Below, piece after piece: positions 6,758 to 13,408 of a stretch of DNA of 36,723 bases. The position numbers and the translations under genes are program-made. The notes beneath the pieces were generated by a model, which was not told the DNA's origin, made no database searches, and was given only the letters and a program-made list of their open reading frames with translations. The DNA lies in the IMG/VR virus record IMGVR_UViG_3300035698_018351, positions 1-36,723 of that record, one strand, 5' to 3'. How positions within the stretch are numbered: the first letter of the stretch is position 1; each line of letters begins with the position of its first letter. The DNA comes from a virus.

Positions 6758-7838
6758 CCTCCCTATCTAATTTAGTAAGTATAGCGTCACTTACCCACAA
6801 ATCTTTAAATTCTGAATTATTCTTTTCAAACAGACATTGCAATCCTTCGGCATCATATCCTTCCCATATTCCTGATTTATACCAATCAGGAAAATATTTA
6901 GGACAATGATCAGATAGTAAATTAGTATATTTAAATCCAACTTTTTCAAATACAAAAGGCCACCAAGTTTTAAACTTATCTGAACATTTAGTTATAAGTA
7001 TATGAATATATTGACTATCAAATTTATTTGGATCCCACCATTTATCAAAATGCATAGGACAATACTGAGCCAACACTTCACAATAATCCCAATCATAATT
7101 CTCTGAATCCCACCACTTATCAAAATGAGATGAACAACAACGAGCTAACCTCCAAGTATGAAGTATTGTTACTTTTTCTTTATCATACCACTTATCAAAA
7201 TCTCCTGAACAACTGTTAATTAATTCACTAAGACAATCATCCCAATTAAATTTATCAGCATCCCACCATTCAGAAAATCTCTGAGGATGATGTTCAATAA
7301 GACAATCCCATTCATAATGATGTGGAGTTAATTCATCTTTTATAACAGGCCACCAATCATTGAAATGGTTTGGACATTGTGTCATGAGATTATCCATAAA
7401 CCAATCAAAATCTCTTAGTTTTTTAATTTTTTCAACATCCCACCAATCATGAAAATGTTCAGGACAATGTTCAGCTAATTCCATTATACCATTAGGATAA
7501 TTAAATTTTTTAGGAGTCCACCACTTATCAAATTTTTCAGGGTAAACTCTACACAATGTTCCGCTATTATTAGTCCAGTCAAATCTACTAGGAGTCCACC
7601 ACTTATCAAAATAATGTGAATAGTCTGAAATTAATAATCTGCTGATTTCTTTCCAATTTACTTTTGAAGCGATAAACCAATCATCAAACCTATAATGACA
7701 ATACTCAGCTAGAACTCTTGATTTGGTTTTATATGGGAATGTCTTAGGATTAAACCATTCGTCAAATCGTCCCCCAATGTGTCTTAGTACCCTTTTATCC
7801 CGACTGAGGGCTTTTTTCAATGACCATTTATCTTTCAT
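6744..7838 (-). CDS. Trp-rich tandem-repeat protein (about 13 FDxWW repeats)
   Basis: 364 residues made almost entirely of a 25-30-residue repeat. Each unit starts with an aromatic signature such as HFDKWWDPNKFDW and ends in a helix with a Cys-Pro pair (LAEYC, LAEHCPE, LAQYCPM). I count about 13 units from FDEWF near residue 25 to FKDLW near residue 346; the central ones are most regular. Units of this length with one conserved aromatic turn usually stack as helical hairpins into a solenoid that binds protein or nucleic acid, but that is inference. The ATG follows GGGAGAAATC, nine bases after the last paralogue gene, so it belongs to the same operon. I do not recognise a named family. Confidence 0.85.
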   Translation of the reverse strand: MKDKWSLKKALSRDKRVLRHIGGRFDEWFNPKTFPYKTKSRVLAEYCHYRFDDWFIASKVNWKEISRLLISDYSHYFDKWWTPSRFDWTNNSGTLCRVYPEKFDKWWTPKKFNYPNGIMELAEHCPEHFHDWWDVEKIKKLRDFDWFMDNLMTQCPNHFNDWWPVIKDELTPHHYEWDCLIEHHPQRFSEWWDADKFNWDDCLSELINSCSGDFDKWYDKEKVTILHTWRLARCCSSHFDKWWDSENYDWDYCEVLAQYCPMHFDKWWDPNKFDSQYIHILITKCSDKFKTWWPFVFEKVGFKYTNLLSDHCPKYFPDWYKSGIWEGYDAEGLQCLFEKNNSEFKDLWVSDAILTKLDREDGCG

Positions 7839-7847
7839 GATTTCTCC

Positions 7848-8150
7848 CTATCCAATGTCATGTTCAATTTTAAACATCATTCGAGCAATATTACCAAATG
7901 CTTTTATACCAAATAATTCATCATTTCTATATAATGTTATATTATGATGACGTTCAGAGGTATGTATTTCTAATTTTATAGATTCACAACCAAGTCTATC
8001 ATTAGGCCACCATTGTGTTATATCAGTAAGTATACCTTTATGTTTGTAAAGTGTATATGTACTCCCTCCTGAATAGCATTTTTTTGTTGTAATAATTACC
8101 AATTGATCTACATAAGGTTCCAAACTATTTATAAATAAGTTAGTAATCAT
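7848..8150 (-). CDS. LFKIEHDI-tail paralogue, copy 11 (last in array)
   Basis: 100 residues, start ATG at 8150 after AGAGGAT. Like its siblings it has an N-terminal helix (FINSLEPYVDQ), a first strand QLVIITTKK, a KGIL turn (KHKGILTDI near residue 37), several further strands and the terminal tag MMFKIEHDIG. This copy has a Trp pair (TQWWPND) that others lack, and ends in Gly rather than Ala. The spacing KL-I-x-I then KGIL recalls small SH3- or Sm-like barrels, but this is only a fold guess. The spacer to the Trp-repeat gene is nine bases, the same as within the array. Confidence 0.8.
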   Translation of the reverse strand: MITNLFINSLEPYVDQLVIITTKKCYSGGSTYTLYKHKGILTDITQWWPNDRLGCESIKLEIHTSERHHNITLYRNDELFGIKAFGNIARMMFKIEHDIG

Positions 8151-8159
8151 AATATCCTC

Positions 8160-8435
8160 TTAATCAATATCATGTTCGATTTTAAATAATATTTTTTCAG
8201 TTTCATCATGTTCGATTATTTTTTCTCTATATTTACCTAAGCTAGCCCTATAATGTAAATTAATAACTACACCATTACCTTGCCCACATTCAAGTTGACA
8301 TACAACTAACAATTTGCTAGTACGGGAAGATTGAATGAAATTGCGACTTTTCAAGATACCTTTTGTAGTCTTATGTCCTGGATCAATTATAGTTATCAAT
8401 TTATTCATATAATGATCAGTTGAAACATCATCCAT
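8160..8435 (-). CDS. LFKIEHDI-tail paralogue, copy 10
   Basis: 91 residues, the shortest copy, with GGGGAG upstream of the ATG at 8435. It contains YMNKLITIIDPGHKTTKGIL near residues 9-28 and ends with KIIEHDETEKILFKIEHDID. Both segments are close matches to copy 6 (9333-9617: YINKLITIIGPGYSTIKGIL and KIIEHDETEKLLFK), while the middle differs. So copies 6 and 10 form a recent pair, or have exchanged sequence. Function unknown. Confidence 0.8.
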   Translation of the reverse strand: MDDVSTDHYMNKLITIIDPGHKTTKGILKSRNFIQSSRTSKLLVVCQLECGQGNGVVINLHYRASLGKYREKIIEHDETEKILFKIEHDID

Positions 8436-8446
8436 ATCATCTCCCC

Positions 8447-8728
8447 TTATGCAATATCATGTTCAATTTTAAATAACATTTTTGCATTATCGCTTTTTAT
8501 AGTTATCATCTTCATCGCAAGGTTATTAGTAGGTCCTAATTTTATTCTAGTCACTTTATCTGAATGAGTCTGAACAACAACAAATGTCATATTCGTATCC
8601 TTATTAGTAAATACTTCTGTAATAATACCTGTAGCTTCTAAAGTATTATTATCATCATTATTTCTAATAAGAATTATATGTACTAATTCATTTACAAATG
8701 TATGTAAACAGCGATTAGTCAATCTCAT
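8447..8728 (-). CDS. LFKIEHDI-tail paralogue, copy 9
   Basis: The ATG at 8728 is chosen because AAAGGGATTATT precedes it and it falls ten bases after the previous gene, matching the spacing of the array. A reading from 8749 would overlap that gene. The product is 93 residues: N-terminal helix, ELVHIILIRNND strand, a TGIITEV turn where other copies have KGIL, a Thr/Val-rich middle (MTFVVVQTHSDK), and the tag KMLFKIEHDIA. It is among the more divergent copies. Function unknown. Confidence 0.75.
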   Translation of the reverse strand: MRLTNRCLHTFVNELVHIILIRNNDDNNTLEATGIITEVFTNKDTNMTFVVVQTHSDKVTRIKLGPTNNLAMKMITIKSDNAKMLFKIEHDIA

Positions 8729-8738
8729 AATAATCCCT

Positions 8739-9029
8739 TTAAATATCATATTTAAGTTTAAATAAAATTCTACTAGTATCAGAATATTGTTTTACGTCTA
8801 TAAGCTCAGATGGTCTCGTAATCAACATTCTAATAACTCCTTTAATACCTTGTAACATAATAATTACACCATCAATATATCTAACAGCATCATATAAAAT
8901 TCCTACTGATACTCGTATATTAGAATTTAATAATGGTAACGGGTCATCCCATCTAACACTAACACGTATTAACTGATCATCATAATGTTTAAGTGATAAA
9001 ATCATTTCTTCAATTTCCTGATCGTCCAT
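8739..9029 (-). CDS. LFKIEHDI-tail paralogue, copy 8 (divergent tag)
   Basis: 96 residues, ATG at 9029 after GGGAGATAAT. It has an acidic N-terminal helix (MDDQEIEEMILSLKHY), strand QLIRVSVRW, a VSVGILYDA turn in place of KGIL, and the most divergent end of the set, RILFKLKYDI, lacking the final Ala. Its middle is unusually Ile/Val/Leu-rich (DGVIIMLQGIKGVIRMLI), consistent with core beta strands. It keeps the nine-base spacing behind copy 7. Function unknown. Confidence 0.78.
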   Translation of the reverse strand: MDDQEIEEMILSLKHYDDQLIRVSVRWDDPLPLLNSNIRVSVGILYDAVRYIDGVIIMLQGIKGVIRMLITRPSELIDVKQYSDTSRILFKLKYDI

Positions 9030-9038
9030 ATTATCTCC

Positions 9039-9323
9039 CTATGCAATATCATGCTCAATTTTAAACATTGCCGCCTCTACATCACTTCCGATTGTCATAC
9101 TTACTAAATTTTGTTTAGTAACTAAAATTGTTTCATTTCCAATATCAGTAATTATAGTCAATGTTATTTTATCGGGATTTTTCATACTTCCAGCCATCAT
9201 CCAGAGTATACCTTTATATATGTGATTTACTGGCGATTCTTGTATATTATATGTACACCATATCATTATTGTTATATATTTACCGTAGCATTTACTAATT
9301 TTTTCATATACTGTCGGATACAT
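9039..9323 (-). CDS. LFKIEHDI-tail paralogue, copy 7
   Basis: 94 residues, ATG at 9323 after AAGGAG. It belongs to the same subgroup as copies 1 and 2: KCYGKYITI, then HIYKGILWMMAG, then VTKQNLVSMTIGSDVEAAMF and the tag FKIEHDIA. In all three the segment before the tag reads I-x-x-G-x-[DE]-[IV]-[DE]-x-A, so this subgroup is defined beyond the tag. Function unknown. Confidence 0.8.
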   Translation of the reverse strand: MYPTVYEKISKCYGKYITIMIWCTYNIQESPVNHIYKGILWMMAGSMKNPDKITLTIITDIGNETILVTKQNLVSMTIGSDVEAAMFKIEHDIA

Positions 9324-9332
9324 ATCAACTCC

Positions 9333-9617
9333 TTATATATCATTTTCAAGTTTGAATAATAATTTTTCAGTTTCATCATGCTCAATTATTTTTTCTTGAT
9401 ATTTATGTTCATCTATTTTATATATTATTCTAACATGTCTCATTTTATCTGGTTTAAATTCTAGTGAACATGATGTAGAAAATGTGTTAACAGTTTCATG
9501 ATAATATCTATAATCTTTCAAGATACCTTTTATTGTAGAATATCCAGGTCCTATTATAGTTATTAATTTATTTATATATAAAGTAATTGAAGTAATATCT
9601 TTCATTCTAGTTTCCAT
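9333..9617 (-). CDS. LFKIEHDI-tail paralogue, copy 6
   Basis: 94 residues, ATG at 9617 after AAAGGGTATT. It is closest to copy 10: YINKLITIIGPGYSTIKGIL near residues 14-33 and KIIEHDETEKLLFK near the end, with a shortened tag LFKLENDI lacking the last Ala. The central 35 residues are unrelated to copy 10, suggesting the ends are conserved or exchanged while the middle diversifies. Function unknown. Confidence 0.8.
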   Translation of the reverse strand: METRMKDITSITLYINKLITIIGPGYSTIKGILKDYRYYHETVNTFSTSCSLEFKPDKMRHVRIIYKIDEHKYQEKIIEHDETEKLLFKLENDI

Positions 9618-9626
9618 AATACCCTT

Positions 9627-9923
9627 TCATGCAATATCATGTTCGATTTTAAATAACATTAAATCAATCTCAGGCATAACTTTTATTCCCCAACCAACAA
9701 TTGCATATTCACTAAACCAGATAGTATTTGGTTTATATTTCGTAGATACATAACATCTTACACAAGGTATAATTCCTTCTTGAAGTATACATTCATTGAT
9801 AATACCATTAAACACAAGCTCATTTTTCCAATTGTAAATTTTTATTAATTTATGTAAATTAGCACTTAAAATTTTACATACCTCCCTCGCAGTAAGATTC
9901 TCTAAAGCATTCATTTTTTTCAT
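9627..9923 (-). CDS. LFKIEHDI-tail paralogue, copy 5
   Basis: 98 residues, ATG at 9923 after AAGAGGATATT. It has a longer N-terminal helix (ALENLTAREVCKILSANLH), strand KLIKIYNWKNEL, FNGIINEC at the KGIL position, a Cys/Val-rich middle (PCVRCYVSTKYK) and the tag LMLFKIEHDIA. Four cysteines in all, more than its siblings. Function unknown. Confidence 0.8.
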   Translation of the reverse strand: MKKMNALENLTAREVCKILSANLHKLIKIYNWKNELVFNGIINECILQEGIIPCVRCYVSTKYKPNTIWFSEYAIVGWGIKVMPEIDLMLFKIEHDIA

Positions 9924-9932
9924 AATATCCTC

Positions 9933-10259
9933 TTATGCAATATCATGTTCGATTTTAAATAGACTTTTACCAACATCATCATGTTTGTATATTTTAAGAT
10001 GTTTATTATCAATCTCATAATACCAAACTATCATCTGTCGAACTTCTTCATTTGACATTTGAATATATAATACAATTCTAAAATATTTCATTGTATCACT
10101 ATCTTTTTGTCTTTCAATTCTATTTAAAATACCTTTCGTCGTAATTGAAGTATTTTTTATACGACTTATGAAAGATATTAATTCTCCGATATGTAATTTT
10201 GCCATCTTAACAAACTCTTCGAATTGATCTTGAGCAGTAGTACTTATGTATATAGACAT
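9933..10259 (-). CDS. LFKIEHDI-tail paralogue, copy 4
   Basis: 108 residues, ATG at 10259 after TAGGAGAATAAT. The N-terminal helix is extended (TAQDQFEEFVKMAKLH), followed by ELISFISRIKN, TTKGILNRIER, long strands (MKYFRIVLYIQM, VRQMIVWYYEI) and the tag KSLFKIEHDIA. Before the tag, KHDDVGK occupies the position of EHDETEK in copies 6 and 10, pointing to common ancestry over the last ~20 residues. Function unknown. Confidence 0.8.
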   Translation of the reverse strand: MSIYISTTAQDQFEEFVKMAKLHIGELISFISRIKNTSITTKGILNRIERQKDSDTMKYFRIVLYIQMSNEEVRQMIVWYYEIDNKHLKIYKHDDVGKSLFKIEHDIA

Positions 10260-10268
10260 ATTATTCTC

Positions 10269-10643
10269 CTATGCGATATCATATTCGATTTTAAATAATG
10301 CTGAATCGACATCTGAGTAAGTTATTATTTTACATTTTTTTTGTAAAATTGAAGTATTTATATATTCATGTTTACATCGTAATGAATAAGAGATATAACT
10401 AACATAATCATTATAGTCAACATCATGGTCATGGTCATCACTATTTAGATAACTTTTCTTTGTAGTATATTTGACATAAGTTTCATAATCCCCACCTTCA
10501 GCAATTACCAAATCACATTTAATAAGAATTCCTGTTACAGTTGCAAATCCACCTTTATCAAGTGTTATCAATTTATTCATATTCTTTTCCAATATTTCAT
10601 AAATTGATTCAATATCAAACCCGATATATGTATTACTATTCAT
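10269..10643 (-). CDS. LFKIEHDI-tail paralogue, copy 3 (longest)
   Basis: 124 residues, the longest copy, ATG at 10643 after TAGGAGAAGAT. It shares IESIYEILEKNMNKLITL with the N-terminal pattern of copies 1, 2 and 7. TVTGIL follows, then an insertion very rich in Asp, Tyr and Ser (NSDDHDHDVDYNDY) that no other copy has, and the tag SALFKIEYDIA. The Asp/His cluster could bind metal, but there is no further support. Function unknown. Confidence 0.8.
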   Translation of the reverse strand: MNSNTYIGFDIESIYEILEKNMNKLITLDKGGFATVTGILIKCDLVIAEGGDYETYVKYTTKKSYLNSDDHDHDVDYNDYVSYISYSLRCKHEYINTSILQKKCKIITYSDVDSALFKIEYDIA

Positions 10644-10651
10644 ATCTTCTC

Positions 10652-10939
10652 CTATGCAATATCATATTCGATTTTAAATAATGCTGTTTCAATTTCATTT
10701 CCATAATGGATACTCATTAAATTTATTTCGTTTACTAAAAATAATCTTTCGCCTTCATCTGAATTCATTGTTACTACTACTGAAAAAACTTCATCATCAT
10801 CTAAAACTTTTTCATCATCTATAAATGTAATTATCCCTTTAAATACAAACATTATACCTTTACTTGGAGGAGACCATTTTAATTTTACTGTTGATACTTT
10901 ACCAATACATTTTTCTAATTGTTCATATATTGTTTCCAT
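10652..10939 (-). CDS. LFKIEHDI-tail paralogue, copy 2
   Basis: 95 residues, ATG at 10939 after AGGGGAATGTA. Subgroup of copies 1 and 7: IYEQLEKCIGKVSTVKL, then FVFKGIITFID, an Asp/Glu-rich loop (DDEKVLDDDEV), VNEINLMSIHYGNEIETALF and FKIEYDIA. The tag has Tyr in place of His, as in copy 3 next to it. Function unknown. Confidence 0.8.
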   Translation of the reverse strand: METIYEQLEKCIGKVSTVKLKWSPPSKGIMFVFKGIITFIDDEKVLDDDEVFSVVVTMNSDEGERLFLVNEINLMSIHYGNEIETALFKIEYDIA

Positions 10940-10948
10940 TACATTCCC

Positions 10949-11227
10949 CTATGCAATATCATGTTCAATTTTGAATAATGCTTCATCAACTTCAGTGCCA
11001 ATTTTTAAATCTATAAAATTATCTTTGGTTAACATAAACATTTCATCTCCCAACTCAGTTGTCATTGTTCCTACAATTTCCTCATCATAGTCAGAATCTC
11101 CAGCTATAGCTTGAAGTACGCCATTATATATACCTATGTAATCTTCTCTTTCTCCAACCAGTGATATAGTACTTAGTGTTATATATTTACCTACATATTT
11201 TTCGAGTTTTTGAATTATCGGATTCAT
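10949..11227 (-). CDS. LFKIEHDI-tail paralogue, copy 1 (first in array)
   Basis: The ATG at 11227 is preferred (AAAGGGTACATTA upstream) over a longer reading from 11248. The product is 92 residues: IIQKLEKYVGKYITL, IYNGVLQAIAGD at the KGIL position, an acidic loop (DSDYDEEIV), LTKDNFIDLKIGTEVDEALF and FKIEHDIA. It opens the minus-strand operon and is divergent from the endolysin gene, with only 41 bases between the two start codons. Its promoter must therefore overlap that gap or lie inside the endolysin gene. Function unknown. Confidence 0.78.
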   Translation of the reverse strand: MNPIIQKLEKYVGKYITLSTISLVGEREDYIGIYNGVLQAIAGDSDYDEEIVGTMTTELGDEMFMLTKDNFIDLKIGTEVDEALFKIEHDIA

Positions 11228-11242
11228 TAATGTACCCTTTCT

Positions 11243-11256
11243 GAACAAATTATAAA
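11243..11256 (+). promoter_or_regulatory. GAACAAAT-type upstream element, site 3
   Basis: GAACAAATTATAAA, 12 bases before the endolysin ATG and directly before its AAGGAG. It lies in the short gap between the divergent endolysin and paralogue operons. Confidence 0.45.
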
Positions 11257-11268
11257 AAGGAGATTATT

Positions 11269-12006
11269 ATGGCTAGTCGAGATTTAGAACTTGTATATCC
11301 GCCATTACGAGATGTTATCGAAAAAGCATTAGATATTGCTAAACAACGAGGATTATTAGTTTTTCTTACATGTACTAAAAGAGATGCTGCTGAACAAAAA
11401 GCTTTATATGCTCAAGGAAGAGAACCCCTTGAAAAAGTTAATGCGATGAGAAAAGAGTGTGGTCTTTGGTTAATTCGAGAAGCTGAAAATAAAAGGAAAG
11501 TTACTTGGACTCTTTCCTCATACCACACACTTGAGCCTTTATCAATGGCAATTGATTTCGCTATTAAATATGAAAATAATAAAACTTGCTGGGATATTAA
11601 AGCAGATGTAAATAATAATGATATTCCTGATTATAAGGAATTTGGTGAGATATGTAAAGAAGTTGATCCTATAAATATTGAATGGGGTGGCGATTGGAAA
11701 AAACCTGATAATCCTCATGTTCAATGGAAAAATGGTAAAGTATTAAGTCAAGTAATCCACGATGAAAAGAATAAAGAAACAGATGAGCAAGAGTTTAAAG
11801 AGGAAGAACATTCCGTTGATGATACCGCAAATCAGAAAGATAATAATGAAAATGATACTCAAAATGACACACAAGTTAAGACAGAATCTGATGATAGTCT
11901 TCATGTTAAACCTCCTTGCATAATTAAAGATGATATGCCTATTTTAAAATTTATAGATAAACTATTTTCACTGTTTAAAATTAAAAAAGGGGAGAAAAGT
12001 AATTAG
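11269..12006 (+). CDS. Endolysin, M15-type (LAS) peptidase with acidic C-terminal tail
   Basis: 245 residues. Residues ~1-155 look like an M15/VanY-type peptidase, the family of L-alanyl-D-glutamate and D-Ala-D-Ala peptidases that cut peptidoglycan stem peptides with one zinc ion. Likely zinc ligands are His86 (SSYH), Asp96 (SMAIDF) and His150 (DNPHVQW); EWGGDWKKPDNPH is the usual C-terminal signature. Many members have seven positions between the first His and the Asp; here there are ten. Residues ~165-220 are an Asp/Glu/Asn-rich low-complexity stretch, followed by a short hydrophobic-basic end (LKFIDKLFSLFKIKK). There is no signal peptide, so it needs a holin or similar for export. AAGGAG precedes the ATG. 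Lysis is the expected role; a virion-associated role is less likely. Confidence 0.85.
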   Translation: MASRDLELVYPPLRDVIEKALDIAKQRGLLVFLTCTKRDAAEQKALYAQGREPLEKVNAMRKECGLWLIREAENKRKVTWTLSSYHTLEPLSMAIDFAIKYENNKTCWDIKADVNNNDIPDYKEFGEICKEVDPINIEWGGDWKKPDNPHVQWKNGKVLSQVIHDEKNKETDEQEFKEEEHSVDDTANQKDNNENDTQNDTQVKTESDDSLHVKPPCIIKDDMPILKFIDKLFSLFKIKKGEKSN

Positions 12007-12025
12007 CTCTTCTCCCCTCTTTTGC
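11989..12025. terminator. Bidirectional intrinsic terminator
   Basis: GGGGAGAA at 11989-11996 pairs with TTCTCCCC at 12010-12017, between the convergent endolysin gene and the MoxR-like gene. On the minus strand the stem is followed by a run of six T; on the plus strand by TCTTTTG. It probably ends both transcripts. Confidence 0.75.
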
Positions 12026-12041
12026 CCCCCTCTTCCCCTCC

Positions 12042-13394
12042 TTATACTACTTCTGTAATTTGTTTAATAATATCAGATGAATCTACTAACTGTCTGGCTA
12101 GTTTGGCAGATCCATTTTTCTTGTCACCTTTCAATAAAACCTTTAAACCAAGTGGTACAATTGGTCTACAGTGTTGGGTGATTCCTTCAAGTACTTTCTT
12201 AGTACTTTCAATATGAACTTTGTCAATTGATTGACCTCTTCTCATTCTTTTCAGAATCTCATCAATAACAACTGTCATAAGGGAATACATTTTAATCTGG
12301 TCAATATTTCCAAAATTAGGAAGACCCCTTCCTTCAAGTATGTCATTGGCATTCCACTCAAGCATAAGAGTTTTATATTCAACAAATTTACCTGCATATT
12401 CAGATCCAATATGACCTTTCATAATTGTATAAATTTGAGCAATATCTACTCTGTCTACCCAGTCCTCAAAATGAGTTAATTTATCTGAAGCATATGTCCA
12501 CGATCTGGGAGATGCCCATGCTTCATTTTCTCTTGGATCACTGGATAAATACATCGGTTGATTTTGTAAGAACATTAATATATCTGTCCTTATACCATAA
12601 TCCACAGCGAAGTTTCTTGTCCAGTCATCAATGTCGCTTTTAACATCAATAAAATCAATCCTGTTAGTAATAGGTGCAAGCATCTGCTGGAATCCTGCTC
12701 TGTCGTTTGACCTATTACCTGCCATTATTAAAACAACATTCTTAGGAAGTTGATGTGAGTTGATAGACCGATATGTAAGTAACTGGAATAAGTAACTCTG
12801 CATTGTTTTATTTAACAAATGAATATCATCCAATGCGAGTACCATTGTATCTTTATCCCAATTAAATGCTACATTACCTTTATCATCAGTTGGAGTATAT
12901 CTTATATTCCGAAATGAAAATAATTCAGGTAATGACCATTGAGTATAAAGTGGTTCTTCCTGTACTTCATACTCAGGGATAGTTTTAATAATATCTGAAA
13001 TCGGTCCCATTTTTGAAAGTTCTTTCATTCCTTTAACATCTTTTAAACTTTGAGCAAACCAACGATGCCATTGTTTTTCAGATGCTGATCCTGCTTTAGG
13101 TAAACCAGTTAACTGCTCAAGTTGCATTGTTGCCATATAATAAACAGTCAATGCAGTAGGATGACCCTTTGCAGTAAGTTGTTTACAAATTGTTTCAAGT
13201 AAATCACTCTTACCTATTCCAGGAGGACCTGATATACAAAGTGCACTATATCGAAGTTCATTAGCATGTGAATGTTTACTTAATGCAGTCTTATGCATCA
13301 TGATATGATTTTCAACAAATGGTACTACTTTATTAAGATCAAGAACACCCCCAAATACTCCTTCGTCGTCAGCTACTTTCCTTTTTCCTGCCAT
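12042..13394 (-). CDS. MoxR-like AAA+ ATPase
   Basis: 450 residues from the ATG at 13394, which lies nine bases after AAGGGAG; an ATG at 13403 touches the ribosome site and is less likely. Walker A is GPPGIGKS (residues 56-63), Walker B MVLALDD (184-190), and sensor 1 follows as VVLIMAGNRSND (220-231), the pattern of the MoxR/RavA branch. These ATPases remodel or activate proteins, typically together with a VWA-domain partner, and that partner is the adjacent upstream gene at 13409-14854, in the same operon. The substrate is unknown. In a phage it could help assemble or mature a virion or replication complex. The C-terminal third, beyond residue ~300, has no motif I recognise. Confidence 0.88.
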   Translation of the reverse strand: MAGKRKVADDEGVFGGVLDLNKVVPFVENHIMMHKTALSKHSHANELRYSALCISGPPGIGKSDLLETICKQLTAKGHPTALTVYYMATMQLEQLTGLPKAGSASEKQWHRWFAQSLKDVKGMKELSKMGPISDIIKTIPEYEVQEEPLYTQWSLPELFSFRNIRYTPTDDKGNVAFNWDKDTMVLALDDIHLLNKTMQSYLFQLLTYRSINSHQLPKNVVLIMAGNRSNDRAGFQQMLAPITNRIDFIDVKSDIDDWTRNFAVDYGIRTDILMFLQNQPMYLSSDPRENEAWASPRSWTYASDKLTHFEDWVDRVDIAQIYTIMKGHIGSEYAGKFVEYKTLMLEWNANDILEGRGLPNFGNIDQIKMYSLMTVVIDEILKRMRRGQSIDKVHIESTKKVLEGITQHCRPIVPLGLKVLLKGDKKNGSAKLARQLVDSSDIIKQITEVV

Positions 13395-13408
13395 AATCCC
13401 CATCTCCC

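Noticed and set aside
7028-7620. Regular DNA repeats (CCACCACTTATCAAA and similar) as a possible CRISPR array
   Set aside because: They are the coding sequence of the Trp-rich protein repeats, with imperfect units and an intact frame through the whole stretch.
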